This document shows positions 37,358-55,488 of a stretch of DNA of 64,000 bases, in pieces. The translations under genes and the position numbers were made by a program. The stretch is from Chionis minor (taxonomy: Eukaryota; Chordata; Aves; Charadriiformes; Chionididae): assembly GCA_013398295.1 (NCBI GenBank), contig VZSF01008761.1:26213-90212 (forward strand), given 5' to 3'. The notes beneath the pieces were generated by a model. It searched no databases and was not told the DNA's origin. It saw nothing but the letters and a program-made list of their open reading frames with translations. How positions within the stretch are numbered: the stretch's first letter is position 1; each line of letters begins with the position of its first letter.

Positions 37358-38018
37358 TGTCCTGGTTTGAGGGACACGGGATTAATTTCTCTTTCAGCAA
37401 GGTCTTTTCTAGTGCTTGGGAAAACTGCATTTTTAGAGGACTCCAGTGTCTGAATTTGTGAAAATATTTACTTTATAGCCAGCCACGGTGTGCAGGTTTC
37501 AAGGTCTCGGTGTTTTCGAGCTCGCCAGGTGCAGGGATGAGGAGGAGCGAGACCCTGGCACTTGCCCCAAGCTGCCAACAGGATTATTTCATACCATGAA
37601 CGGCACATTCCATAGAAATTAGAAAGTTTGCAGAGGAGTTCTCTCTCTCCCTCTGTGGTGGTGATCCAGAGAACTCCTTGTCCTGGTGATGGACCCTGAG
37701 CCCTTCCCTTCCTCCTGAAGCCATAGTGCTTGCAGTGTCCCCCATTGGCTGTCCCCTGCTGGGAGTGCACGGCTTCCTATGGATAGAATGGGCCGAGTAT
37801 AATCCTGTGTATTTTACATTGGCATTGGGATCAATATTGGTTCTTCAGCATTATTAATGATAATTATTTAGCCTTATTCTGTTAAATCTGTTTATATTGC
37901 AATCCCCGTGTTCCATTGGTTTTTCCTGATTCCCCTCCCTGGGTGGGTGAGGTCATTAGGTGAGAGAATGATTGTCTAAATGACAATAAATTGTTGTGGG
38001 TTCCTCAAACCATAGCCA
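37358..38018 (+). mobile_element. LTR of endogenous-retrovirus-like element, copy 1
   Basis: It begins TGTCCTGGTTTGAGG and ends CCTCAAACCATAGCCA, so the ends are imperfect inverted repeats. It is alignable along its length with the LTR at 61229-61911 (for example CCCCAAGCTGCCAACAGGAT and TTTCATACCATGAACG in both). A TATAAT-like box lies near 37798 and an AATAAA at 37985-37990, near the 3' end. Flanking 5-mers (GTGGT, TGCTA) do not match, so no target-site duplication is visible. No gag, pol or env remnant adjoins it. Confidence 0.85.
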
Positions 38019-38098
38019 TGCTATACACCCCGCATACACTGTGCCATCCCTACAGCCCTTACATAGGCTCCAGCTAAACCACAGCTTCACCGCTTGGT

Positions 38099-45569
<7,471 letters not shown>

Positions 45570-46744
45570 TGGGAGAGCAACAGATGTCATCTACCTGGGC
45601 TTGTGCAAGTCATTTGACACTGTCCCTCATCACATCCTTGTCTCTAAATTGGAGAAACATGGATTTAACCAATGGACCACTTGGTGGGTAAGGAACTGTC
45701 TGGATGGTCGCACTCAAAGAGCTGCGGTCAATGGGCCCATGCCCAAGTGGCGAGCAGTGACAAGTGGTGTTCCTCAGGGGTCGGTACTGGGACCAGTATT
45801 ATTTAACATCTGTGTTGGCGACAAGGATGTTGGGATTGAGTGCCCCCTCAGCAAGTTTGCCAATGGCACCAAGCTGTGTGGTGTGGTTGACACACTGGAG
45901 GGACGGGGTGGCATCCAGAGGGACCTGGACAGGCTTGAGAGGTGGGTCTGTGCCAACCTCATGGGGTTCAACCAAGCCAAGTGCAAGGTCCTGCCCGTGG
46001 GTTGGGGCAATCCCATGCACAAATCCAGGCTGGGTGGAAAATGGCTGGAGAGCAGCTCTGAGGAGAGGGACTTGGGATGCTGGTGAGTGAGAAGCTCAAC
46101 ATGAGCCAGCACCGTGCGCTGGCAGCCCAGGAAGCCAACCACATCCTGGGCTGCATCCCCACAGTGTGGGCAGCAGGGCCAGGGAGGGGATTCTGCCCCT
46201 CTGCTCTGCTCGGGGGAGACCCCACCTGGAATACTGTGTCCAGCTCTGGAGCACCCAACAGAAGAAAGACATAGACCTGTTGGAGTGGGACCAGAGGAGG
46301 CCACGAAGATGCTGTGAGGGCTGGAGCCCCTCTGCTGTGAGGACAGGCTGGGAGAGTTGGGGTTGTTCAGCCTGGAGAAGAGAAGGCTCCAGGGAGACGT
46401 TATAGCCCCTTCCAGGATCTGAAAAGGGCCTACAAGAAAGTTGGAGAGGGACTTTTTACAAGGGCGTGTAGTGATAGGATGAGGGGTGATGGCTTCAAAC
46501 TGGAAGGGGGGAGACTGAGATTAGATAATAGGAAGACATTTTCCACTCTGAGGGTGGTGAGCCCCTGGCCGGGGTTGCCCAGAGAAGCTGTGGCTGCCCC
46601 ATCCCTGGAGGTGTTCAAGGCTGGGTTGGATGGTGCTTGGAGCAGCCTGGTCTAGTGGGAGGTGTCCCTGTCCAGGGCAGGGGGGTTGGAACTAGGTGAT
46701 CTTTAAGGTCCCTTCCAACCCAAACCATTCTCTGATTCTGTGAT
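45570..46744 (+). mobile_element. CR1 LINE, longest copy in window (about 1.2 kb)
   Basis: It starts inside the reverse-transcriptase domain and runs to the 3' tail ending CCATTCTCTGATTCTGTGA at about 46743. The 3' UTR-like part (GGTCCCTTCCAACCCAAACC) is typical of avian CR1. Truncated at the 5' end, as expected for target-primed insertion. Its encoded remnant is described separately. Confidence 0.95.
45601..46086 (+). pseudogene. CR1 reverse-transcriptase remnant (dead)
   Basis: A 161-codon open stretch with CR1 RT motifs in order: KSFDTVPHHILVSKLEKHG, TSGVPQGSVLGPVLFNI, then FANGTKL where active CR1 elements have the catalytic FADDTKL, then LDRLERWV and NPMHKSRLG. The loss of both catalytic Asp residues and the stop right after ERDLGCW, with later RT sequence only in other frames, show it cannot make active enzyme. 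It is a transposon fossil, not a host gene. Confidence 0.93.
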
Positions 46745-49700
46745 CTGGCAGGGGGGATAAAGAGGAGAAGGCTATTAATGCTGATGCCAAGTTTGCACCA
46801 TGGGAGCGTGGCTGAGGCTGCCAACCCCGTCCCACTGCATGGCTCCGGGTGCAGCGGGAAGTCTCCTCGAGCGCTAACCTTTCCATCGCTCAGGTTGTAT
46901 GTGGGTCACTGGCCTTTGCTCTGTACCCAGTGCAGACCCATTTAAGCATTCATCCTTCTACCTGCAGGCTCTGAACTGAACTCTCACAGTAAGGTTTCCT
47001 AAAACAAGTGAGCCCATCTATTGACTTTCCCAGTCCCAACCTCCCACCACTTCTCCTGCTCTGCCTATGGCATTTATCTGACCCTGAATAAACCATCTAA
47101 ACCAGCAGAAAACTGCCCCAACCAACCAAACCAAAAAAATAACAAAAAAAAAAATCCCAAAGTAAAACCACAAACCTTCAGCAGTTTCGCAGATCTTCAC
47201 CTCTAGGTCATCCTGTAGATTAAGTAGGATGAACCTGAACCACAGAGGTGTCACCTAGGTGAGGTCTCCTGTACCTGCAGCTTGGCAAAAGTGTCCTGAA
47301 CAACTTGTGTGCATCTGTCTCTCAAAGAAAGGTAATTTTTTCTGTTCTGGTGAAGGATTATAGATCAGCTGAGAAATCGGTTGTGTTACATTCTGCTGCA
47401 CCCTGTTAGTTTTAGCCCTTCTGCTCAAATCTGTCAAGTATTTATCTGGGGTAACTGCCTGGCCTTTGTGAGGGAAATAATGAATAACTAAGCTTTTTAC
47501 TGTCACAATAATAATGAAGTGTTAATGGTGAATTAAGGAACAGAATGGGGGAAAATCCAGCCGTGCAGCATTGCTGCCAGTTAGCGTCTAACTGGATAGT
47601 CAGATATGGAAGTGTTAATGTATGTGAGTAAATGACAGTCAGATGTGGACGCGTTAATGCGTCTGGGTAAATGAAGGAGTGATATAATCACACAGTGTCT
47701 ATAAACATAAATCAAGCTCAATAAAAACACTGGCTGCACACAGTCAGCCTCAGATTCTGAGGGTGGATTTGGCGGCGTTAAGGCTACAAAATGTAATTTC
47801 CTGATCACCTGTCCCTTTAGCATCCTACTGGTATATCCTAAAAATGCTTCAGTATCTTCCTGTGCCAGTGGTTGCACTGAATTCCTGAAAATACACACAT
47901 GTGTTTTAGGAGAAGAAACATTTAACTGCATCAAAGATGGAGTAGAAAAGAAAAAAAGAAGACTTTACAAGCAAAAAACCCTCTAACTTGAAATGATCTA
48001 CTTAATGTTCGATTTATAATGGAGAGCCACAAAAAACCCCAATAAATGTAGTTGTTACAAGCTCACCTAGAAGCAGCCACAAACCTGTATTCCTGGGCTT
48101 TTAGATCTTGGCTGCACTAGAAAATGTTTCTTCTACATTCTGTAAAGTTGAGCTTCAGTGCTCCTGGCCAACATCTGCCGAGCGGGCCAAATTGAGGGCC
48201 ACACAGTAGAAAAAAACCTTTTGGATATAATTTCTGATTCAAGCATTGGGTACACTCGGGTCTGGTTCAAACACACGAGCCAAGGAAAATCATCGGAAAA
48301 CTTCATTAGAGGAGATTTAATCACATCTCCATGGCCACGTTTCCTCGCGTGCGCCTTTCTGGCATTGACAAGATGCGGCTGAGTCAAATTCTCCTGGCAG
48401 CACAAATGGGAGCAAACTGCCTCCCCTAATTCTTAGGTGGAAACAATTCATTTCTTGAAACAAAACTATGTCTCTGCCTTCATTTTCTTCCCATTTTCCC
48501 CTCTGCCAGAGCACTACATCAATCATTTTCCTTCCCTAAAGACAACCTCTGCTGTTGACTTATCTCAAAGATAGGTAGGATGAACTCGCTGTCAGAAAAC
48601 ACCTTCTGATGTTTGGCTTGACTGAACTGTCACCGACCACATCGCATGAACTCACTCACAGCCTCTCTCTACCCTGCTTTTTTCGTTGTCCTGCTTATCG
48701 GGAAATGAAGAGGAAAACCATAAAAAATAATGAGCACGTAAGCAACACTGCTGGGGAACAAACAGCTCAGAGGAAGAGCGGTGAGAGATCATACACAGCA
48801 GAGAAAGTCTCCCGAGATAAATGTGAAGATTTAGGGCAGCCAGACAGTAATTGCAGGGTTTGCAAAAGTCACCGTGCATGCACCGCATTATTTACAGCAA
48901 ACAACGCGTTCAGTCGACACAGCCCGTTCTCTGTTCCTGAGGCCGGTAATTTTCTTTTTTTTTTTTTTTTATTTGGGGTTTTTTTATTTGTTCTCTCCCT
49001 GCTCGCTCAGACTTTCCAAATAATTTTCCTGACGCTTTGGCCTCTCGTTTGCAGTTTTATAGGCTGTTACGGGCACTGTTTGTATTTGATGTTCTAAAAC
49101 TGAGACAAGTTAGTTAATTTGGATTAGTCATAACAGGAGTGCTGCACTGCCACGGGCGGATAAGCTTTACCCTGGGAGGCAGGTTTCTAGGACAAACATT
49201 ATTTATGAGCATAAGCACCATTTGCTGAGGGCGGTGAAATGCGGGCTCTTTGAAGGAAGACTGAGAAAACAAAATCGAAACCACTTCTGAGCCTGGCTCC
49301 CTGACTTCTGGGGTTTGTATAAATGCGAGGGCGTCGTCGTTATCTCCGTTCTTCCCTGCTTCCTACCCACCAACTATCCTCCCATCTAGCCAGCATTTGT
49401 CCTGCAGCGTCCAAGTGCCGGGTGGGCATGACTCAGGAAGCAGCGCTCTTCATCAGACTACCCAGAGCTCTTCACTCACGCGGGAGCAAGATGTGAAACT
49501 TTCACTCTCTGCTCATATTCTGATTTTCAGTCGCGGAAGTGAGCTTTGGCAGAAAAGATAAGAGTGAAATATCGATGTGGAATACCAGTATTTTTGCAGG
49601 AAATCAAGAGATCTGTATAGTTTCTGTACTCGGGTGATTTTTTTTCCCCAGGAAAATCCACTTGTGAGTGGTTGAACCTGTGTTATCTTGTTGTTCAGGG

Positions 49701-50922
49701 CATATTTCTCATGCATTCTTTTGCATGTCTTAATAAAGACCAGTCACTCCGTCAACCTGATGCAAGGCTGCTCCTTTTCCTCACCAGCAAAGGTATTAAC
49801 TGGGCAGCAGATGACTCACCTTCTCCTGCTGCACCACTCCCAGTGTACGTCTGTGGTACCATTATCTCCAGATGTTCATCTCCTGAGTCCAGTCCCAAAT
49901 AATCCCAACATTGAATTAATATCTATGAGACTTTTAAAGTAAAGACCGTTGGGGTGCGTTTCTTTTATGCTTTTAAGGATTCATATTTTTGCTCCACTAT
50001 CCCATTGTGAGATCTAGAAATTACCTTTGCTTTAGAATTCACCTGGGATTTCCCCAGGTTTACTGTTATTCTAGAATTTCAAACCTTAAAATCTCATATA
50101 TTTCACAGGTCATGGTAAAATTGATGAAGATGACCACAGTGCTCAAAATAAGCTACGCAAGCTCTTTTCATCTCTCTGAGTATCAGATGAAGAACTGTCT
50201 AATTTTCAGACCACCTCTCATGTAACTGGAAAGGACAGGAAAAATCCAGTGATTGTTTGACGGAAAGGATCTTCCCAATAAAAACTGCCTGGGATTGAGG
50301 TTTTATGGACTGGAATGGATTGGGCTGTGTGGACATCACACAGGTTGGGATGAGAGCTTGGCTGGAAAGGCAGTCTCTTCACCTCTCATCCCTGCAGCCC
50401 CCCTAAATTCTTCCTGGAGACGCGTGTGAATGCACCGTAGCTCACGAAATGCATCCTATTAACCCTCATGGTAAAGTACACAGATGCTTCTTATAGGCAA
50501 GTGCTCCAGGTGCGCTCAGAAGCTGCTGTTTTCTCGGTCTCATCAGCGAAGGCCTGTAGGTGCCTGCAAATGGATGCGTGCCCAAAACCTCTAGGCATGT
50601 TTGGAACAGGTTTAATTTAGCTAAGGAGGGGACGACAGTAAAGGCGGTTTGGTGGCACAGCCTTTCGGTGCCATACGGCAGCTGGAGAACACACCCAGAG
50701 CCCCTGATGGGTTTATGTCATCCGTACCAGAGGTAAAATTCCCCTGTTCTCAGGATAAACTAAAGCTGGGTTGGAAGATCCACGCTTCACCTACTTATGT
50801 TGCAATCCGGCCTGTAATTGCCATGAAGCCACACTCCAGGTATGCACCAAATGCCCCCAACATGCTCTCAGTGCTGCCCATCTGGTGACGTGTGCTACTT
50901 GACAGGAGGAAGAGATGACATT
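46745..50922. other. Intergenic region, no gene recognised
   Basis: About 4.2 kb. It contains A/T homopolymers (47141-47154, 48954-48971) and scattered short open frames without family signatures. No LTR or CR1 copy was recognised. Confidence 0.6.
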
Positions 50923-51511
50923 TCATAGAATCATAGAATCCTTTGGGTTGGAGAAGACCTTTAAGATCATCAAGTCCAATCATCAACCTAACACAGCCAA
51001 GTTACCACTAAACCATGTCCCTCAGCGCCACATCTGCACATCTTTTAAATACCTCCAGGGATGGCTATTCCATCACTTCCCTGGGAAGCCTGTTCCAATG
51101 CCTGATAACCCTTTCCGTGAAGAAATTTTTCCTAATATCCAATCTAAATCTCCCCTGGTGCAACTTGAGGCTGTTCCCTCTCATCCTATTGCTTGTTGCT
51201 TGGGAGAAGAGACCGACCCCCACCTGGCTACCCCCTCCTTTCAGGCAGTTGCAGAGAGCGAGAAGGTCTCCCCTCAGCCTCCTTTTCTCCAGGCGGGACA
51301 ACGCCAGCTCCCTCAGCTGCTCCTCAGGAGACTCCTGCTCCAGACCCCTCACCAGCTCCGTTGCCCTTCTCTGGACACGCTCCAGCCCCTCAATGTCTTT
51401 CTTGGAGTGAGGGGCCCAAACCTGAACACAGGATTCGAGGTGGGGCCTCCTCAGTGCCCAGTCCAGGGGGACCATCACTGCCCTAGTCCTGCTGGCCACA
51501 CTATTCCTGGT
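50923..51511 (-). mobile_element. CR1 LINE 3' fragment (minus)
   Basis: On plus it begins TCATAGAATCATAGAATC and extends about 590 bp through the 3' region and RT C-terminal remnant (minus-strand [20 protein letters not shown], then [20 protein letters not shown]). The 5' edge is near CTATTCCTGG. Broken frames, no active product. Confidence 0.95.
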
Positions 51512-51712
51512 ATTTGGGAGCGTTGCATCCCTTGGGATGGAACGCAGACCCATGGGCAGGAAGTGGTGAAGTGTGCAGTACCACCACTGCTACTCTCTCG
51601 CTGGATGTGCACGGTGCACTACACCACGTAGTATTGGCGTACGCGCCACATTCCATTCTCTTGTGTTAAACCTGTCCCGAGGATTCATTAAAGAGTGGCA
51701 TACAAGAAGGGA

Positions 51713-52305
51713 TCATAGAATCATGGAATCAGAGAATGGTTTGGGTTGGAAGGGACCTTGCAGATCATTGAGTTCCAACCCCCCTGCCATGGGCAGGGAC
51801 ACCTCCCACTAGACCAGGTTGCCCAAGGCCACATCCAGCCTGGCCTTGAACACCTCCAGGGATGGGGCCTCAACAACCTCTCTGGGCAACCTGTTCCAGT
51901 GCCCCACCACCCTCAAAGGAAAAAAATTTCTTCCTAATGTTTAATCTAAACCTGCCCTCTTCCAGTTTGAAGCCATTCCCCCTCGTCCTATCACTACATG
52001 TCCTAGGAAAAAGCCCTTCCCCTGCTCTCCTGCAGCCCCCTTTAGGTACTGGAAGACCGCAATAAGATCTCCCCAGAGCCTTCTCTTCTCCAGGCTGAAC
52101 AGCCCCAACTCTTTCAGCTTCTCCTCACAGGAGAGGTGCTCCAGCCCTTGGACCATCCTCGTGGCTCTCCTCTGGACATGCTCCAGCAGGTCCGTGTCCT
52201 TCTTATGTTGGGGACTCCAGAGCTGGCTGCAGTACTCCAGGTGGGGTCTCACCAGAGTGGAGTAGAGGGGCAAGGATGTTAGCTCTGATCTTCCTAGCTG
52301 GTGCT
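51713..52305 (-). mobile_element. CR1 LINE 3' fragment (minus), different subfamily from its neighbour
   Basis: Its tail is TCATAGAATCATGGAATCAG. The body shows minus-strand [20 protein letters not shown] and [20 protein letters not shown]. The 3'UTR (CCCCTGCCATGGGCAGGGAC) differs from the copy at 50923, resembling the 46.6-kb copy instead. It lies 200 bp from the preceding CR1 in the same orientation. Confidence 0.95.
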
Positions 52306-53891
52306 GTCAGATTTAAATTTTAAATTCCCCCCGTAATTATAACTGGCCACTATTGATAAGGGGTTTTTTTTTAACGTACAGGTCACCATTCCTGTGCATT
52401 CAGCATGACTGTGCTGCAAGCAGGGTGTATTTATGAGGCAGATGATGTTGTTTCTCTAAAGGGCTAATCCTAGACATCCTCAGGGGAAAAAGGTTCTTTG
52501 AACATTATAAAACTGCGTATTTGCCTACTGCTCATTAGGCAAATGTAACCTCCATTTGAGTCTTGGAGACAGGGAAGAAGAAAAATACCCTGAAAGCAGG
52601 TAGGGAAGGGGTTAACAAATGACAGGCAGGCTGTGAAATATTCTTTCGGGCTGGGAGATGGTGGGCAAAAGCGGCTCATCAAGCACAGAGTCTCTTTATC
52701 TGCCATGTGACAGTGCCACGGGGGACAGTGGGGTGCCTGCAACCCAAGGTCCTTACCTCCGCCTTTGAAGTAACGCGTTGCTGCACGCTGGCACGGGAGT
52801 AAAAGCTGGACCTCCAGCACAACCAAACCCAACGAGCAACATAAGTCAGGCAAAAAAGCACGGAAAAAGGCAGAAGTATCAGCACCCAAATCCTCAGAAA
52901 CTGAGAGCTGAAAGGGACAAGGAAATTATCCAGCCTGACCTCATTTATGATTGGACTTTTCCCCCCAATTATTTCTCCATAGAGTCCGGTAATTTGCCAT
53001 TTAAAGGGGAACTAAAAGTCAGTAACCTACAGATGGTAGGCAGATTAAAACTCTCCCCTTTTTGAGGTGGCAATCAGAGGAGAAAATTAAACATTTTTTT
53101 TTTTTTTTTAGGATCAAATCCTGCAAAGACTTACGCGTGTACTTACCCAATGGACTGGATGGACGTGAACAGGGTCAGACACTGGTGTAAACACTCGTCC
53201 GTGGGTGTCTACACTGTCCCGTTGTTGGCATCGCTCTTCGCTGTGGCATTGGCTTCCGCTGACCGACCCAGGCATGGTCTGAGAAGGCCGTGGGCCAGCA
53301 GCTCTTCCTGGCCAGCAGAAGGAAGAAGCCACCCTGTCCTGGGGGAAAAGAACAGGAGCAGAGTTCGGCTACAGGAGTCCTGACATGGCATTTGATCTCA
53401 GGTCAGAGGATGAGCCCTGACCTTCTTTATTTACAGGAATAGATACAGTCAACTAGCTTATTTGTGAACCAAAAAAAGTGCCTGAACTTTTAAATTATCT
53501 CCTTTCAATGCTTTTTATGTGCCACAGCATCGCCTGAGGAGGAGAAGCAATGAGGACTCTTTGGAAGAAGAACTGCCATAGCATTTATCCAGAGCTGAGT
53601 GTCCTGTTAGTTCCCAACAAATAGCAAAGCTCTCCGATATCAAGCAGACGTCATCTTTTAAAGCCTGAAGATGCTGTGACTTACAACAAAGGGGGAAAGG
53701 GAACACAGAGAGGGAGGCTCTGCGTTCAGGGACACAAAGCTGCAACGAGCTCCCTCGCAGCCTCTGGTAACTCCCGGTCAGCTCGAGAGGCTGCTGCCCT
53801 CAGCGTCTGGTCTTAAATCTTAATACAGCGTGACAAGAGGATGTAAAGAACAAGAGGAGGCTTTCGTCAGGGTCTTGCATGCACCACTAAG
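52306..53891. other. Intergenic region, no gene recognised
   Basis: About 1.6 kb, with a T run at 53093-53109. Open frames on both strands lack family signatures. Nothing else could be assigned. Confidence 0.55.
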
Positions 53892-54122
53892 CTCTACAAC
53901 CTCCTCCCTTCCCCTCAAGAAGGGGCTTTAGCTGCCTGCGCTGGAGGAAGCTCTGATAACGGTGCAGCCGTAGCCTTGGGGAAGCCTGCTTTGACATGAG
54001 TGTGCGTGAGGAGCTTCTTTCTGTGAGAAGACCCATGTGAGGTCTCCTTCCCGTATTTCAGGAGCTGCATTTAAGCTTGTGCCCTTGCCTGAGTGATGCT
54101 TGAGGTTTGTCCGTGCCCTGCC
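53892..54122 (+). repeat. Unclassified diverged direct repeat, copy 1
   Basis: From CTCTACAACCTCCTCCCTTC through GGGGCTTTAGCTGCC, GGTGCAGCCGTAGCCTTG and GGAGCTGCATTTAAG to CCGTGCCCTGCC this stretch aligns in order with 55271-55488. Orientation is arbitrary. It could be part of an old LTR or other interspersed repeat; I cannot name the family. Confidence 0.65.
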
Positions 54123-55270
54123 TCGTACCTTGCTGACCCTGACCTGCTGACTTGGCTTCCTTGTTGCTACAGATTTCTCTGGCATCTGCTGGACTCTTGG
54201 TCGGACTTGGTCACTCTCAGTGGACCTGCTCAGTTCTCCTTGCTGTGGAACCAAGCCTATGTTGGGAGGCTGCTGCCACCCTTGGCTCCTGGCTTCACTT
54301 CTGCTGTGGGGCAGCCCCACTCCACAACTCCTGGATGACCTCCAAACCCTGCAGGGGACACTGGTCAGCCTACAGAGGCAGGTCTTGACCTGGCAGGTTT
54401 CACTGACACCACAGAGAAACAGTGGCCCCTATCCCTAAACCCCTGAGCCTCTCAATGGGGATTGGGCAAGCTACCGGTTTACCGGTCAGATGAGCCTAAT
54501 CTTGGACACCTATTCAGAAGATTTTAGTTCTTCCATGAAAATAATGCACTATACTGAATGTCAAAACCCCATCCTAAAGGATCCTTAAACTGGTCACTGC
54601 TCTGGGTGGTTTTGAGGGGGAGTATCACAACCTATATGGCCATGGCTAAGGCTGGAGCCCCACCTCACAGCGTCCCTTACTGTCACCCCATGAGGTGGTG
54701 CAAACCCCATGGTTGCACCACCCAAACCACTGCTCTGGTGGACCTGGGGCATCCCATAATTTTGTTGCCTCTGAGTTTGTCAACAAAGCCTGGATCTCTA
54801 CCTAGCCCTGAGCCCCTCCAATGACTGCCACTGCTCTCAGTGGGAGGAGCACCCAAAGGGAGTCCATCACCCAAAAGACCATTCCCCATCCAGGTCGCTG
54901 CAGCACCCAAATGCTCAGACTCTGTCCTGCCCTATCCTGCACTCCCAGGACCATGCCTCTGCTCCAGACACAGGATTGCCCCCTCAGCCACACTGCCAGA
55001 CATCTTTGAAGGGGATGGAAACACTGCCACCTCGCTGCCGGGGTGGTCACTCCCTTGGTTTGAGTCTGTTGGGAGCATCTACACAGTGTTGCACCCGGAA
55101 CTGGTGGCCCTTGAAGACCTCAAGGTGAATGTGGCGTGTGGGGGATGGTGTCTGTGCACTGGGAATTTCACAACACCACCTGCCTTTCCAAAGCTGGACC
55201 TTTGTAAGGTGTGGGGACCAAGGGTGATGGGAAAGGAGATGGCTGTCACAGCGCCGACTGCACCAACAGG
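54123..55270. other. Spacer between the diverged direct repeats
   Basis: About 1.15 kb of C/T- and CCC-rich, moderately GC-rich sequence with several overlapping open frames (for example 54840-55298 plus, 152 codons). The translated sequences are Pro/Ser/Leu-rich and resemble no protein I know, so I do not call a gene. Confidence 0.5.
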
Positions 55271-55488
55271 TTCTGCAACCTCTTCCCTGCCCGTGTAGGG
55301 CTTTATCTGCTGGTGCTCAGGGTCAGCCCTGACATAGGCAGCTGTAACCTTGAACCAGGCTGCTGGGGAAACAGCTAAGTTGGAAGAAAGAGCGATGAGA
55401 AGCCCTGTCTGGTGTCTTGAGAGCTGCATTTCAACACAAACCCTTGGTCCTTGCCTGAGCTGGGGTGCAGGTATGTCTACATCCTGCC
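55271..55488 (+). repeat. Unclassified diverged direct repeat, copy 2
   Basis: TTCTGCAACCTCTTCCCTGC, TAGGGCTTTATCTGCTGG, GGCAGCTGTAACCTTG, GAGAGCTGCATTTCAAC, CCTTGCCTGAG and CATCCTGCC match copy 1 in the same order with small indels. Confidence 0.65.

Noticed and set aside
50915..51631. 238-codon plus-strand frame
   Set aside because: Antisense reading of CR1; the minus strand carries the real RT remnant.
52900..52970. Possible old interspersed repeat around CCAGCCTGACCTCATTTATG
   Set aside because: The resemblance to a repeat 3' end is too short to support a call.
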